NCBI RefSeq assembly: GCF_013912375.1 | Contig: NZ_JACETV010000003.1 | Location: forward strand, 310,001-374,000 | DNA from: Emticicia sp. BO119 | Lineage (GTDB): Bacteria; Bacteroidota; Bacteroidia; Cytophagales; Spirosomataceae | DNA: 64,000 bases | Reading direction: 5' to 3' | Shown here: one piece after another, positions 51,913-63,874 of the stretch | Position numbering within the stretch: position 1 is the first letter of the stretch | Layout: each line of letters begins with the position of its first letter | Made by a program: the position numbers and the translations under genes | The notes under the pieces: generated by a model | Told to the model about the DNA's origin: nothing | The model's input: the letters and a program-made list of their open reading frames with translations, nothing else | The model's database searches: none

Positions 51913-52048
51913 CTGTTTTACAGTCCAGTCAGAGTCCCCTCGCTCTACTCAGGCTACACCCCGAAAGCCTCTACCAAGCCATCAACACAATTTATTTCCA
52001 AAATCCACAAAAACACCCTATTTTTGACTGATAATTACTGTATGATTA

Positions 52049-52723
52049 ATGCCCTTTAGATTAGTACTGATTTATATACTGTGTTGTCTGGTTGAAATTG
52101 CAGGTTACAGGCTTTACAGAGATAAGCTGAGTTTCCTGACTGCCTTACCCGTATTATGCCTGCTAGTTTTTTATTACCTGCGCCGCAAGGGAGAGTACAA
52201 GCTCAAAGACTATACCTATAGTATCGGGCTTTTGCTGGCAGCAGCAGCAGATATTATGCTTGAAGTCAGGAATACGACTGTGAAGGTGCTTGCGATAGTG
52301 GTATATATGCTTAGTTATTCGTTTTATATTGCTACTGTTCGTAAAGAGGCTGTTTTAGGAGTATCCGGCAGAGAATTGCTGAGTGTAATAGCTCAAACGC
52401 TTTTGATAGTTTCGCCTGTTCTTATCGTTTTTTACAAAATTCCTTCTGATTACTTTTTTGCTTCCATGATTTACATGGTTTTTCTGGCCTTATTGTATAT
52501 CACGGCTCTTTTGCGAAAAACCAATAAAAGTAGCTACCAATGGTTTCTTGCCGGTGCCATGTCGTTGGCTATTGTGACTATCAGTGAAATATATTTTTCT
52601 TTTATTATCCGGTTTCCGAATGGGTCAATTCTGATAAAATCTGTTTACAGCTTTGCTCAATTCGCTATATTTATGGGTATTATCAGAACCTATAAGAATT
52701 TTTATCCTGTCGATAAGAAATGA
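52049..52723 (+). CDS. YhhN-like membrane protein (lysoplasmalogenase family)
   Basis: 224 residues with eight hydrophobic segments (about 5-20, 28-45, 55-75, 80-97, 107-127, 133-152, 162-182 and 190-212). Layout and the LLLAAAADIMLE segment resemble the YhhN family, some of whose members hydrolyse the vinyl-ether bond of lysoplasmalogens; the conserved acidic residue of that motif is present as Asp. Similarity is judged by eye, so the family call is moderate. Monocistronic. Confidence 0.65.
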   Translation: MPFRLVLIYILCCLVEIAGYRLYRDKLSFLTALPVLCLLVFYYLRRKGEYKLKDYTYSIGLLLAAAADIMLEVRNTTVKVLAIVVYMLSYSFYIATVRKEAVLGVSGRELLSVIAQTLLIVSPVLIVFYKIPSDYFFASMIYMVFLALLYITALLRKTNKSSYQWFLAGAMSLAIVTISEIYFSFIIRFPNGSILIKSVYSFAQFAIFMGIIRTYKNFYPVDKK

Positions 52724-52955
52724 GTATTAGCCTGTCAGACAAAGACTGCTCTCTGTTTTTTTAATAGTCAGTTTACATCCTGCAAGAAAATCAGGTAGTA
52801 ACTAATTTTGAACTTCCCAGACCTTCAGAATCTTACTGTTCCGTCAAAGCCCTCATGCTTAATCAAGGATTAGGCACACGCAAAAACCTGAAAAAAAACA
52901 GACCCATTCCCAACCCATTTTCTCCACCCCATTTGCCAGTCTCAATTTTTTAATT

Positions 52956-52974
52956 TATCTTTATCGCTAAGATA
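52956..52974 (+). promoter_or_regulatory. Candidate MarR operator overlapping a -7-like box
   Basis: TATCTT (52956-52961) and AAGATA (52969-52974) form an inverted repeat. TATCTTTA, one base off the -7 consensus, overlaps the left arm, and another AAGATAA lies just before the ATG at 52991. The position suits autorepression of the marR-rph operon. Confidence 0.45.
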
Positions 52975-52990
52975 CTTATTAACAAAGATA

Positions 52991-56090
<3,100 letters not shown>

Positions 56091-56172
56091 TCCATTTCTT
56101 TCCGTTGGCTGCTCATTCAATCGGCGTTGGTCTCAGAAGTAATGGAGGCGAGACTTTTTTTAAAGAGATAAG

Positions 56173-56217
56173 ACCCCACTCTCTCATCCTCCGCCATGCC
56201 GGGGGTCAGAGTGGGGT
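56173..56217 (+). terminator. Hairpin after rph
   Basis: ACCCCACTCT (56173-56182) and AGAGTGGGGT (56208-56217) are perfect arms around a 25-base GC-rich loop; no T-run follows. It lies 83 bases past the rph stop. Confidence 0.5.
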
Positions 56218-56341
56218 TCATTCCCCAGTGAAAAATTTCTATACAAAACCTTTAATTCTGCCAACAAGATTAGCTACTTATTTCCCAACAGCTCATTCAG
56301 ATATTACAAACCGGACCACCTCATAGCCCTATCAAAATCTG

Positions 56342-56434
56342 ACAAAGCACATACCAGAGCATAACCTAACGCACCCGATAAAGCATACACCAAAGCATAA
56401 GCTAAAGCAACACTAAAGCACGCACCAAAGCATT
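56342..56434. repeat. Imperfect short tandem repeat (AAAGCA units)
   Basis: Eight or nine units of roughly 10-11 bases containing AAAGCA or a one-base variant, for example CCAAAGCATA and CTAAAGCA. It sits in the 593-base gap between rph and the terminase genes; apart from this and the rph hairpin I see no gene in the gap. Confidence 0.5.
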
Positions 56435-56683
56435 GACAGTATAAATAAACAAATAAACAAAGAAATTATTTAAACCATTAAACCAGAAAAGTATAATGTC
56501 GAAACCATAGTTCCGACAACAGCCTTGAAAAAAAATTTAAAGTCTGTTTAACCCGATAATAGATTCGCCCAGACTCATTCGCTCAGACTACCAACAGTTC
56601 AATTTCAGACAAAAAACCTCAGAACACTTTGAAAGTCCGATTCAAAACCTGAAATTTACCGGAATCACACAACAATTACTGCT

Positions 56684-57226
56684 ATGACCGAAGAGAAAAA
56701 CAAGAGCAATACAGGCGGCCGGGGTAAAACCCGCTATACCCCCGAATTTGACGAGCAAGCCTACAATTACTGCCTGCTGGGCGCTATGGACGAAGACCTC
56801 GCCCGTTTCTTTACAATTTCTGTCACTACCCTCAACAACTGGAAAAAGAAATACCACAGCTTCCGTGAAGCCATCAGGGTCGGAAAAGAATTTGCCGATA
56901 TGAAAGTAGCCGGAAGCCTGTACAAAAGAGCCATTGGCTATACCTATCAGGAAATCATTTCACAGGCAGCAAAAATACCTGTAAAAAAGGCAGGAATGGA
57001 AGAGACAGCCAGTGAAGAATCTCAGCCTGATAGCAACAACAGTCTCAGAACCGTAAAAATAATCACAAGAGAAGTGGCCCCCGACACCCGGGCACAGATA
57101 TTCTGGCTCAAAAACCGTCAGCCAAAGCATTGGAGAGAAAAACAGGAGATAGACCACACCACAGGCGGCGAAAAACTACCCGTCATCACCATCTTTGAAC
57201 TCCCCAATGATGGCCGCAACGACTGA
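56684..57226 (+). CDS. Phage terminase small subunit-like protein
   Basis: 180 residues. An N-terminal helix-turn-helix (about 35-62: DLARFFTISVTTLNNWKKKY) and the block REAIRVGKEFADMKVAGSLYKRAIGYTY are typical of small terminases that recognise the packaging site of phage DNA. The C-terminal DTRAQIFWLKNRQPKHWREKQE is a recurring end in such proteins. The large subunit gene follows 91 bases downstream. Confidence 0.85.
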   Translation: MTEEKNKSNTGGRGKTRYTPEFDEQAYNYCLLGAMDEDLARFFTISVTTLNNWKKKYHSFREAIRVGKEFADMKVAGSLYKRAIGYTYQEIISQAAKIPVKKAGMEETASEESQPDSNNSLRTVKIITREVAPDTRAQIFWLKNRQPKHWREKQEIDHTTGGEKLPVITIFELPNDGRND

Positions 57227-57251
57227 GAAAACACTACCACAAAAGGCGGTT

Positions 57252-57288
57252 TAGCAGCAGGTCTCAACAAAACGTTTTGTTTGCACTA
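57252..57288 (+). repeat. Partial duplicate of the terminase Walker A DNA, with palindrome
   Basis: AGCAGCAGG followed by CAAAACGTTTTGTTTGC occurs here and again at 57411-57443 inside the large-terminase Walker A coding stretch, about 159 bases apart. Here the centre extends to AACAAAACGTTTTGTT, a 16-base perfect palindrome, just before the terminase start. Confidence 0.5.
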
Positions 57289-57317
57289 TAACCCCGACAA
57301 CACACAACAAAGATACA

Positions 57318-58841
57318 ATGACAGCCCCGACAATCGAAAAAATACGCCCACAAGCCGGTTATCAGCTATTGGCCCTCTCGTCAGGCGCCGACATCGTAAT
57401 AGGTGGTGCAGCAGCAGGCGTGGGCAAAACGTTTTGTTTGCTCCTTGACCCGCTCAAACATATTACACAGGTAGAAGGCTTTGGCGGAGTGGTGTTCCGG
57501 CGAACCACCACACAGGTAAAAAACGAAGGCGGCCTCTGGGATACCTCCATGAACCTCTATTCAAAAATCCCCAATGCCCGCCCCCGTGAATCGAGTCTGG
57601 AATGGCTCTTCGAGTTAGACAGCAATCGGGTCAACAAAATCAGGTTTGCACACCTCGAACACGAAAAGAATGTGCTCCACTGGCAAGGTTCACAGATACC
57701 CTTCATCGGTTTCGACGAACTGACGCACTTCACCGAGAAGATGTTCTTTTACCTGCTCTCACGCAACAGGTCAGTATGCGGCATCAGACCTTATGTGCGT
57801 GCCACCTGCAACCCGGACCCCGAAAGCTGGGTCTACAACCTGATTGAATGGTGGATAGGTGACGACGGCTTCCCGATACCCGGGCGAAACGGCACTATCA
57901 GGTATTTCACTAAAAACGGCTCTAACTATATCTGGGGCAATAGCATTGCCGAAGTGTACGAAAAAGCAGCTTTTTTTCTCAATGATATTCTCAAAGAATC
58001 AGACTTGAAAAAAGAGCATTTCATCAAGTCTATCACCTTTGTATCAGGTTCGGTTTATCACAACCGAAAACTGCTCGAAAAAGACCCCTCCTATATCGGC
58101 AATCTGCTGGCACAAGACGAACAAACCCAGACCCAGCTACTCAAAGGCAACTGGAAATTTGTACCCTCAGACCTCGACATTTACAAATACGAGGATTTCC
58201 TCGGCGTATTCAACAATACCTACCAGACCCGCACGGCAGATAGATATATCACGGCCGACATCGCACTGGAAGGCTCCAGCAAGTTTGTAGTGGGTTATTG
58301 GGAAGGGAAATCCCTCGAAGACCTCGCCATCATCGACAAATCCAAAGGCAACGAGATCATTGACACCATTATAGAAATGGCACAGAAATACAAAGTACAA
58401 AACAGGAACATCGCTTATGATTCAGATGGCATTGGTGGCTTCATCGACGGTTTTATTATCGGCTCTACCCCCTTTCATGGTGGGGCGGCGGTTATCCCTG
58501 TCAAAGACCCGCTCAGTGGCAGAATCATCAAAGAAGACTACCTCAACCTCAAAACACAACTCTATTATCGCTCAGGCTATGCTGTATCCAAAGGCCAGTA
58601 CAGAATTACAGCCGAAGTAGCCAACCGGATGTATGACGATAAAATGACTGTCCGCCAACGATTCATGTACGAGCGCAAAGCCATCAAAAAAGACAGAGCA
58701 GACACCGATGGCAAAAAACGTATTATTCCCAAAGAACAAATGAAAGTAACCCTCAACAACCAATCCCCCGATTTAATGGATATGCTTATGATGCGTGAAC
58801 TATTTGAACTAAAACCAAAATATGATTTAGGAGCTTATTAA
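57318..58841 (+). CDS. Phage terminase large subunit
   Basis: 507 residues. The N-terminal ATPase has Walker A GGAAAGVGKT (about 28-37) and Walker B FIGFDELTHF (about 130-139). The C-terminal RNase-H-like nuclease has ITADIALEG (first Asp) and IAYDSDGIGGFIDGF. It cuts and pumps phage DNA into proheads. Length is normal and no break is seen, so it could be functional. Portal and capsid genes, normally next, do not follow inside the window; a receiver gene does instead. Confidence 0.92.
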   Translation: MTAPTIEKIRPQAGYQLLALSSGADIVIGGAAAGVGKTFCLLLDPLKHITQVEGFGGVVFRRTTTQVKNEGGLWDTSMNLYSKIPNARPRESSLEWLFELDSNRVNKIRFAHLEHEKNVLHWQGSQIPFIGFDELTHFTEKMFFYLLSRNRSVCGIRPYVRATCNPDPESWVYNLIEWWIGDDGFPIPGRNGTIRYFTKNGSNYIWGNSIAEVYEKAAFFLNDILKESDLKKEHFIKSITFVSGSVYHNRKLLEKDPSYIGNLLAQDEQTQTQLLKGNWKFVPSDLDIYKYEDFLGVFNNTYQTRTADRYITADIALEGSSKFVVGYWEGKSLEDLAIIDKSKGNEIIDTIIEMAQKYKVQNRNIAYDSDGIGGFIDGFIIGSTPFHGGAAVIPVKDPLSGRIIKEDYLNLKTQLYYRSGYAVSKGQYRITAEVANRMYDDKMTVRQRFMYERKAIKKDRADTDGKKRIIPKEQMKVTLNNQSPDLMDMLMMRELFELKPKYDLGAY

Positions 58842-58885
58842 CCAAGCCATACCAATACTCCCTCATCTTTTGTAGTACACCCCTC

Positions 58886-58935
58886 TGGCACACATTTTTA
58901 GTACTACAATATGAGTAATTATTTCTGTACCTTTG
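58886..58935 (+). promoter_or_regulatory. Repeated upstream motif plus -7 box of the receiver gene
   Basis: TGGCAC..AT.TTTAGT and the 13-mer GTACTACAATATG (58901-58913) recur at 63799-63828. TACCTTTG at 58928-58935 matches the -7 consensus, with the ATG at 58958. TGTAGTAC (58871-58878) and GTACTACA (58901-58908) also form an inverted repeat. Confidence 0.5.
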
Positions 58936-58957
58936 AGTGCATTTAACATAACAACCA

Positions 58958-59374
58958 ATGACAACCAGACCAATTATTTTAATTGAGGACGATATTGACG
59001 ATAAAAAGTTTTTAGAAGAGGCATTTATTGAACTGTCCATTAAAAATCCATTGCTTTGGTTTGATACCTGCAAGGCAGCCAAGAATTTCCTTAAATCTAC
59101 TACCGACCAGCCTTTTATTATTTTCTGTGATATAAATCTGCCCGGTCAAAGCGGCATTGAGCTAAAACGGGAAATAGATGCAAGCGAAGAGTTAAGAGAA
59201 AAAACTATCCCGTTTGTATTTTATACCACCACAGCCAATCAGGATTATATCAAAGAGGCTTATACCAAACTAACCGTGCAGGGTTTTTTCCAGAAAAGCC
59301 ACGATTTCGAACAAACCAAAAAAGACATTCAGCTAATTGTAGAATACTGGAAACGGTGTCTGCATCCTAACTGA
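58958..59374 (+). CDS. Stand-alone response regulator receiver domain
   Basis: 138 residues, a CheY-like single-domain receiver. Acidic pocket EDDIDDKKF (about 10-18), phosphoacceptor Asp in FCDINLPGQSGIELK (about 58), Thr of YTTTAN and Lys of FFQKSHD. No output domain, as in Rcp1-type receivers that relay phosphate or bind a kinase. No kinase gene is adjacent. The 3' end overlaps the convergent MFS gene by 8 bases. Confidence 0.92.
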   Translation: MTTRPIILIEDDIDDKKFLEEAFIELSIKNPLLWFDTCKAAKNFLKSTTDQPFIIFCDINLPGQSGIELKREIDASEELREKTIPFVFYTTTANQDYIKEAYTKLTVQGFFQKSHDFEQTKKDIQLIVEYWKRCLHPN

Positions 59375-60608
59375 CATCCTCAGTGCCACGCCTGTCTTCT
59401 TCCGAAAACAGGTGTGGCACAGGTGGCAAAGGCGCAATCAACTTCCCTGCCAGCAGAATAAGCAGAGCAATTACAGGGCAGGCAGCCATAATAGCCGTCA
59501 ACGGAATACTCGTACCATTGCCCAGCCACCCCACTAAAGCAGTAGCCGACGCCCCGAAGCTCATTTGTATAGCGCCCATCAAGGCAGAGGCACTTCCGGC
59601 ATCTTTGGTGAACGGAGCCAGCGATAGAGCCGTTGTATTGGGTTGAATAAACCCCTGGCAGCTGATAAACACCAGAACAAACAGCACCATACTATTAAAT
59701 GTATGTAAACCCGCAACACTCAGCCCCACCAGCAATAAACCCAGTACAGCCTGAATCGGCAATACGATCCGGATTATCGCCATACTGGTTCGCCTCCTGA
59801 GCACAAGGGTATTCAGCTGACTACTGCCGATAAGCCCTGCTGCCGTCATACCGAAAATATACCCATACTGCTGTTCGTTTACACCGTATATTTTCATAAA
59901 CACCACCGCCGACCCGGCCAGATAAGCATATACTCCCGACGACACCACAGCCCCGCAAAGCGCATAGGTAATAAACTGGGTATTGGTAAAAATCCTGAAG
60001 AAATTAACACTCACCACCTTTGGGTGTAAAGACATTGACACATCGCCGGGTCGACTTTCGGGCAGGAAAAAGAATACAGTAATAAGCAACGAAAGTCCGA
60101 TAATAACCTGTAACCAGAAAACCGACTGCCAGCCAGAACCAATAATCAGGTAGCTCCCGATAGTAGGAGCAATAATTGGTGAAACCCCTAAAACCAGCAC
60201 CAGTAAAGAGAAAACCCTGGCAATTTCGTTAAGTGGAAAAATATCTCTGACAATGGCTCTGGGTGCCACAATACCCACACAACCACCCAATGCCTGAAAA
60301 AAACGAACGACAATGAGCATTTCAATAGAGGTAGACAAAGCGCAGCCCACCGACGCCAGTGTGTAAAGAAACAAGCCTATGAGCAAAGGCTTGCGCCGGC
60401 CAAAGCGGTCTAACAAAGGCCCGCAGATCATTTGCCCGATACAGATACCCAGAAAGAAACTTGAGATTGAATAAGAGACCGTATCAATACTTACATGAAA
60501 ATCGGCGGCAATACTCGGAAACCCCGAAATATAGGTATCAATCGAAAAAGCCCCGATAGCCGAAAGCAAGCCCAGAATAATAATGAGATAAAAACGATTA
60601 CCGCCCAT
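59367..60608 (-). CDS. Bcr/CflA-family multidrug efflux MFS transporter
   Basis: 413 residues, 12 predicted membrane helices. The motif-A loop GPLLDRFGRRKPLLIG (about 63-78) and RFFQALGGCVGIVAPRAIVRDIF (about 102-124) are signatures of the Bcr/CflA drug-proton antiporters. Exports drugs such as bicyclomycin or sulphonamides in characterised relatives. It lies between phage-derived genes on the opposite strand and may be ordinary chromosomal DNA or cargo. Confidence 0.92.
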   Translation of the reverse strand: MGGNRFYLIIILGLLSAIGAFSIDTYISGFPSIAADFHVSIDTVSYSISSFFLGICIGQMICGPLLDRFGRRKPLLIGLFLYTLASVGCALSTSIEMLIVVRFFQALGGCVGIVAPRAIVRDIFPLNEIARVFSLLVLVLGVSPIIAPTIGSYLIIGSGWQSVFWLQVIIGLSLLITVFFFLPESRPGDVSMSLHPKVVSVNFFRIFTNTQFITYALCGAVVSSGVYAYLAGSAVVFMKIYGVNEQQYGYIFGMTAAGLIGSSQLNTLVLRRRTSMAIIRIVLPIQAVLGLLLVGLSVAGLHTFNSMVLFVLVFISCQGFIQPNTTALSLAPFTKDAGSASALMGAIQMSFGASATALVGWLGNGTSIPLTAIMAACPVIALLILLAGKLIAPLPPVPHLFSEEDRRGTEDVS

Positions 60609-60788
60609 AGGTTAGTTTTAAAAAAACCGTGCAATATAGGCAGAAAAACTTAAGTCCGGCAAACTGTTTTTCACTGGCTTTCAGGCATAGGTGCCGCAAA
60701 ATAAGAATACATTGCTTCTTATTATATTTTATTCAATCTTTGTTTAAAACACTATTAATCAATTCTCTAAAATCAAGGTCTTCTGACT

Positions 60789-61376
60789 ATGGCAAAGATT
60801 AACAGGAAATTCTTTTTCGACCGCTGCCGGCCTTTCTTTCCCAACGGTAAGCTCTCAACCAGACAGGTGCAGGGTTTAACTGCAATACTTGATGAATGGG
60901 AGGCAAATCACAACGACGACGACGACCGCTGGCTTGCCTATATGCTCGCAACGGTGCACCATGAAACCAGCACCACTTTTCAGGGCATTGAAGAGTTTGG
61001 CAAAGGGAAAGGCAGACCCTATGGCGAGAATCTGAAAATTGACAAAAAGACCCGCTACACCAATACCCCCAATATATTCTACGGCCGGGGCTTTGTACAG
61101 CTTACCTGGTACGAAAACTATGAAGCAATGGGTAAAATTTTAAATCAGGACTTCATCAGTCATCCCGAACTCGTCTTAGAGCTTGGCAACTCAACCAGAA
61201 TCCTTTTTATTGGTATGCTCAGGGGTTTGTTTACAGGAAAGAAACTAAGCGACTATTTCAACGAAACCAAAGAAGACTGGAAGAATGCCCGAAGAATCAT
61301 CAACGGCACCGATAAAGCCGAGCTAATAGCCACCGTTGCTAAAAACTACTATAGCTGTATCAGTTATATGATGTAG
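60789..61376 (+). CDS. GH19-like lysozyme/endolysin
   Basis: 195 residues, no signal peptide. The lysozyme-like fold of the chitinase class I family: LATVHHETSTTFQGIEEFG (catalytic Glu in HHETS, about 59), FYGRGFVQLTWYENYEAMG, and WKNARRIINGTD near the C-terminus. Phages use such enzymes to cut peptidoglycan at lysis. The lack of signal suggests holin-dependent or other release; the membrane protein next door is too large for a classical holin. Part of the phage-derived region. Confidence 0.85.
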   Translation: MAKINRKFFFDRCRPFFPNGKLSTRQVQGLTAILDEWEANHNDDDDRWLAYMLATVHHETSTTFQGIEEFGKGKGRPYGENLKIDKKTRYTNTPNIFYGRGFVQLTWYENYEAMGKILNQDFISHPELVLELGNSTRILFIGMLRGLFTGKKLSDYFNETKEDWKNARRIINGTDKAELIATVAKNYYSCISYMM

Positions 61377-61476
61377 GCAGAAAGAATCAGGAGTGATTTT
61401 TCATGGGCAAAATGGTCTTTTAATTATTTATAATCCTTAATTAGTTTTACTTATACATTATCCTGTTGCTGAAACA

Positions 61477-63552
61477 ATGATAACCGACAATACATTAATA
61501 CTTTTTACCCGTCTATATCCGATTATCGGGATATTGATGTATCTTCTGTTATCTTCTCTTAAGGTTTATCAGATCAGGTATTTACAAAAGGTTAACTCTG
61601 AAACTATTTCAGCAGAAGATTACCCTGGCATACTTTCAGACAAATCTCAAACTGCTGATAATTTCCTCAAATACCTGATTACCTACCTTTTCAAATATAA
61701 GGCTGACGAATGGAAGGTTGATGATAAAATCGAAGGAAATAAAAGAATAAAACGCAATGTTACAATCCTTGATGGTTTCATTACATTCCTCAAACCCTAT
61801 TTAGTAGTTAGTTTCATCTGGTATTTTCTCCAGGCATGGGCAGAAAATAAATTGTTTTACAATGAACTAACAATCACCTTAGGTGAAATCCAGGTTTTAC
61901 TCACATGGATACAGAATCATTTCTATATCAAAACCCTTAATTCCAACCGTTATCTGATATTTGTATTACTTGCCATTATTTGTATGCTGATTCCGTGGCT
62001 GTACGACAAAGATGTAAAAGTAAAGAAGGTGAAAAAGCATTTTACCAATAGCCTTGTTTACCTCAGTATCTTAGGATCTATCTCTTTTTTTGGAGCAAAG
62101 ACCGGAAATTTTGTGGCGGAGAAAAGCGATAAGTTGAAAAAACTTGCTTTTGAGATTGAGGCAATTCATGATAACATTTATGTAAATGTAGCAAAGGCAG
62201 TTTTAATAAGTGATTTTCAGGAAAGCATCGAAAAGAATAATGCTTTTATTAACGCGAAAGTTCAGAAAATAAACGAACTGAAAAACGACCTGACATCCTC
62301 CGTTCCTGAAACAATCAACAATCATCTTTTTCAGATTGAGTCTAATATTCTTGATAATTTAATCATACAAATAAAGGCCCAAAGCGATGCCGCCGTTCAC
62401 TCACAGTATGGAATAATACTGAAGCCTTTAACGACTACAAAAACTGATAATATCAGTAAGAACAGACATGAATCAATTAGCTTATTATTAGAAAAAACGC
62501 AATCGAACGAAAGCCAGATAACCTATCTTAAAAATGAAGAAAACTGGAATGTGGATCGAGGCAACAAGATGAATAACTCTATTAAAGAGTTTATTAATTC
62601 TGAATCTTATCAAAGAAACTGGGAAAAAGTCATTGAGGCACTTTTCGATTATCTATTAGATAACGGCCTGTCTGGTTTCCTGAAATCGAACACTATAAAT
62701 ATGCCAGAATACAAATCTATAAAGAAGGCAATCGCTCTCCTACTCACAGAAAACTACAGAAGCCATTTTACAAAGAAAGTTACCAAAGTTTTGATAGAAG
62801 CAAGCAATAAATTATATGAAAAGGCTCATATAACCTTGAACGAGTCTTCTCCTATTAATACATTATTAGATAAGACTGACATTCAGTATTTAGAGAACCT
62901 TGAGCATTTGGCAATTGCCGAGATAAAAGTTGCCAGACAAAAAGAACAGGCAGAAGCCAGAGCTCAACGCTTGCTTGAAGCAGAAGCTCAAAGAGAGGCG
63001 CAAATAGCTACAGAAAAGATGAATGCATTAAGAAGCAAAAGTACCTGGGAAAAGATGCGGATGGCTTTTTTGGCAGATTTAAAATCAGGAGATTTCCCAA
63101 ACCTGAAAGGGGATAATAGAAGTATGTTTCTAAAGGCATTTGAAGAATGGGACAATTATATTAAAGATATAAACTATGAGACATTAAAAAACTCGGATAT
63201 TGAAAAAATCTTCAAAGAATACTCAAAAAAACACCCGGATTTAATGGCTGCCTGGGGGTACTTGGTAATTGGTAATTACTATAATGAAATCAGATTTGCG
63301 TTTCCTAAAGTAAAGGCCATTAAACCGATTCATGGCATAGTCTATTATGCCTCAAAAGCTCATGACACAAAAGGTTTGCTGGGATTAGATGTGGGGGCTA
63401 TATTTGGTTCAACTGGAGTAGAAATTAAAACGGGTAATACTAATAGCTATCACCTACCTGAAATAGTTGATGCTTATATTATGGATCAATTACTTAATAT
63501 ATATACTACAGAAGTAAATGAATATGTAGGGAAATTTTGCCCAGTCAAATAG
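61477..63552 (+). CDS. Large membrane protein of unknown function
   Basis: 691 residues. Hydrophobic segments at about 8-26, 104-120, 160-177 and 190-206 anchor it. A long helical soluble part (about 215-490) contains charged coiled coils, including VARQKEQAEARAQRLLEAEA (about 485-504). The C-terminal 130 residues are alpha/beta (MAAWGYLVIGNYYNEIRFAF, KAHDTKGLLGLDVGAIF) and may be a separate domain. Lys-rich with lower GC than the terminases. It follows the lysozyme gene by 100 bases. No recognised family; it could be an envelope-linked accessory or defence-type gene (speculative). Confidence 0.7.
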   Translation: MITDNTLILFTRLYPIIGILMYLLLSSLKVYQIRYLQKVNSETISAEDYPGILSDKSQTADNFLKYLITYLFKYKADEWKVDDKIEGNKRIKRNVTILDGFITFLKPYLVVSFIWYFLQAWAENKLFYNELTITLGEIQVLLTWIQNHFYIKTLNSNRYLIFVLLAIICMLIPWLYDKDVKVKKVKKHFTNSLVYLSILGSISFFGAKTGNFVAEKSDKLKKLAFEIEAIHDNIYVNVAKAVLISDFQESIEKNNAFINAKVQKINELKNDLTSSVPETINNHLFQIESNILDNLIIQIKAQSDAAVHSQYGIILKPLTTTKTDNISKNRHESISLLLEKTQSNESQITYLKNEENWNVDRGNKMNNSIKEFINSESYQRNWEKVIEALFDYLLDNGLSGFLKSNTINMPEYKSIKKAIALLLTENYRSHFTKKVTKVLIEASNKLYEKAHITLNESSPINTLLDKTDIQYLENLEHLAIAEIKVARQKEQAEARAQRLLEAEAQREAQIATEKMNALRSKSTWEKMRMAFLADLKSGDFPNLKGDNRSMFLKAFEEWDNYIKDINYETLKNSDIEKIFKEYSKKHPDLMAAWGYLVIGNYYNEIRFAFPKVKAIKPIHGIVYYASKAHDTKGLLGLDVGAIFGSTGVEIKTGNTNSYHLPEIVDAYIMDQLLNIYTTEVNEYVGKFCPVK

Positions 63553-63798
63553 GAAGAAAATTCTAACTATAATAAGTGAAGATGTAAATCATTAGTGCCT
63601 CCATTTAAATCGAAAAGACTTAATCATTCCCTGTTCAACAAAGATGTAACTATCTGCCTTTTCCGAATTGTTGTTTGTCAGTGATTAAACTGTCAACTCA
63701 AAAAAACACCTTTCTGCCAATCTCCATTAAAAAGTTAATTTATAACAAGGCAATGATTCTAAGGTAAATTACCCATTGTTTTCCTTTCTCTACACAAG
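63553..63798. other. Intergenic, no gene recognised
   Basis: The first part of the 322-base gap 63553-63874 is AT-rich with no open frame. The second part carries the repeated upstream motif. Confidence 0.4.
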
Positions 63799-63828
63799 TG
63801 GCACGAATATTTAGTGTACTACAATATG
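63799..63828 (+). promoter_or_regulatory. Second copy of the repeated upstream motif
   Basis: TGGCACGAATATTTAGT followed by GTACTACAATATG (63816-63828) matches 58886-58913. It stands 47 bases before the ATG at 63875, nearly the same spacing as the first copy to its gene. Confidence 0.5.
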
Positions 63829-63874
63829 TTTATCATTTTAAACAGTCTATCACACAACATAATCTTTTAAAACT

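Noticed and set aside
52724-52955. Rifamycin-associated element upstream of marR-rph
   Set aside because: No palindrome resembling the element known from Gram-positive rph genes was found in this gap.
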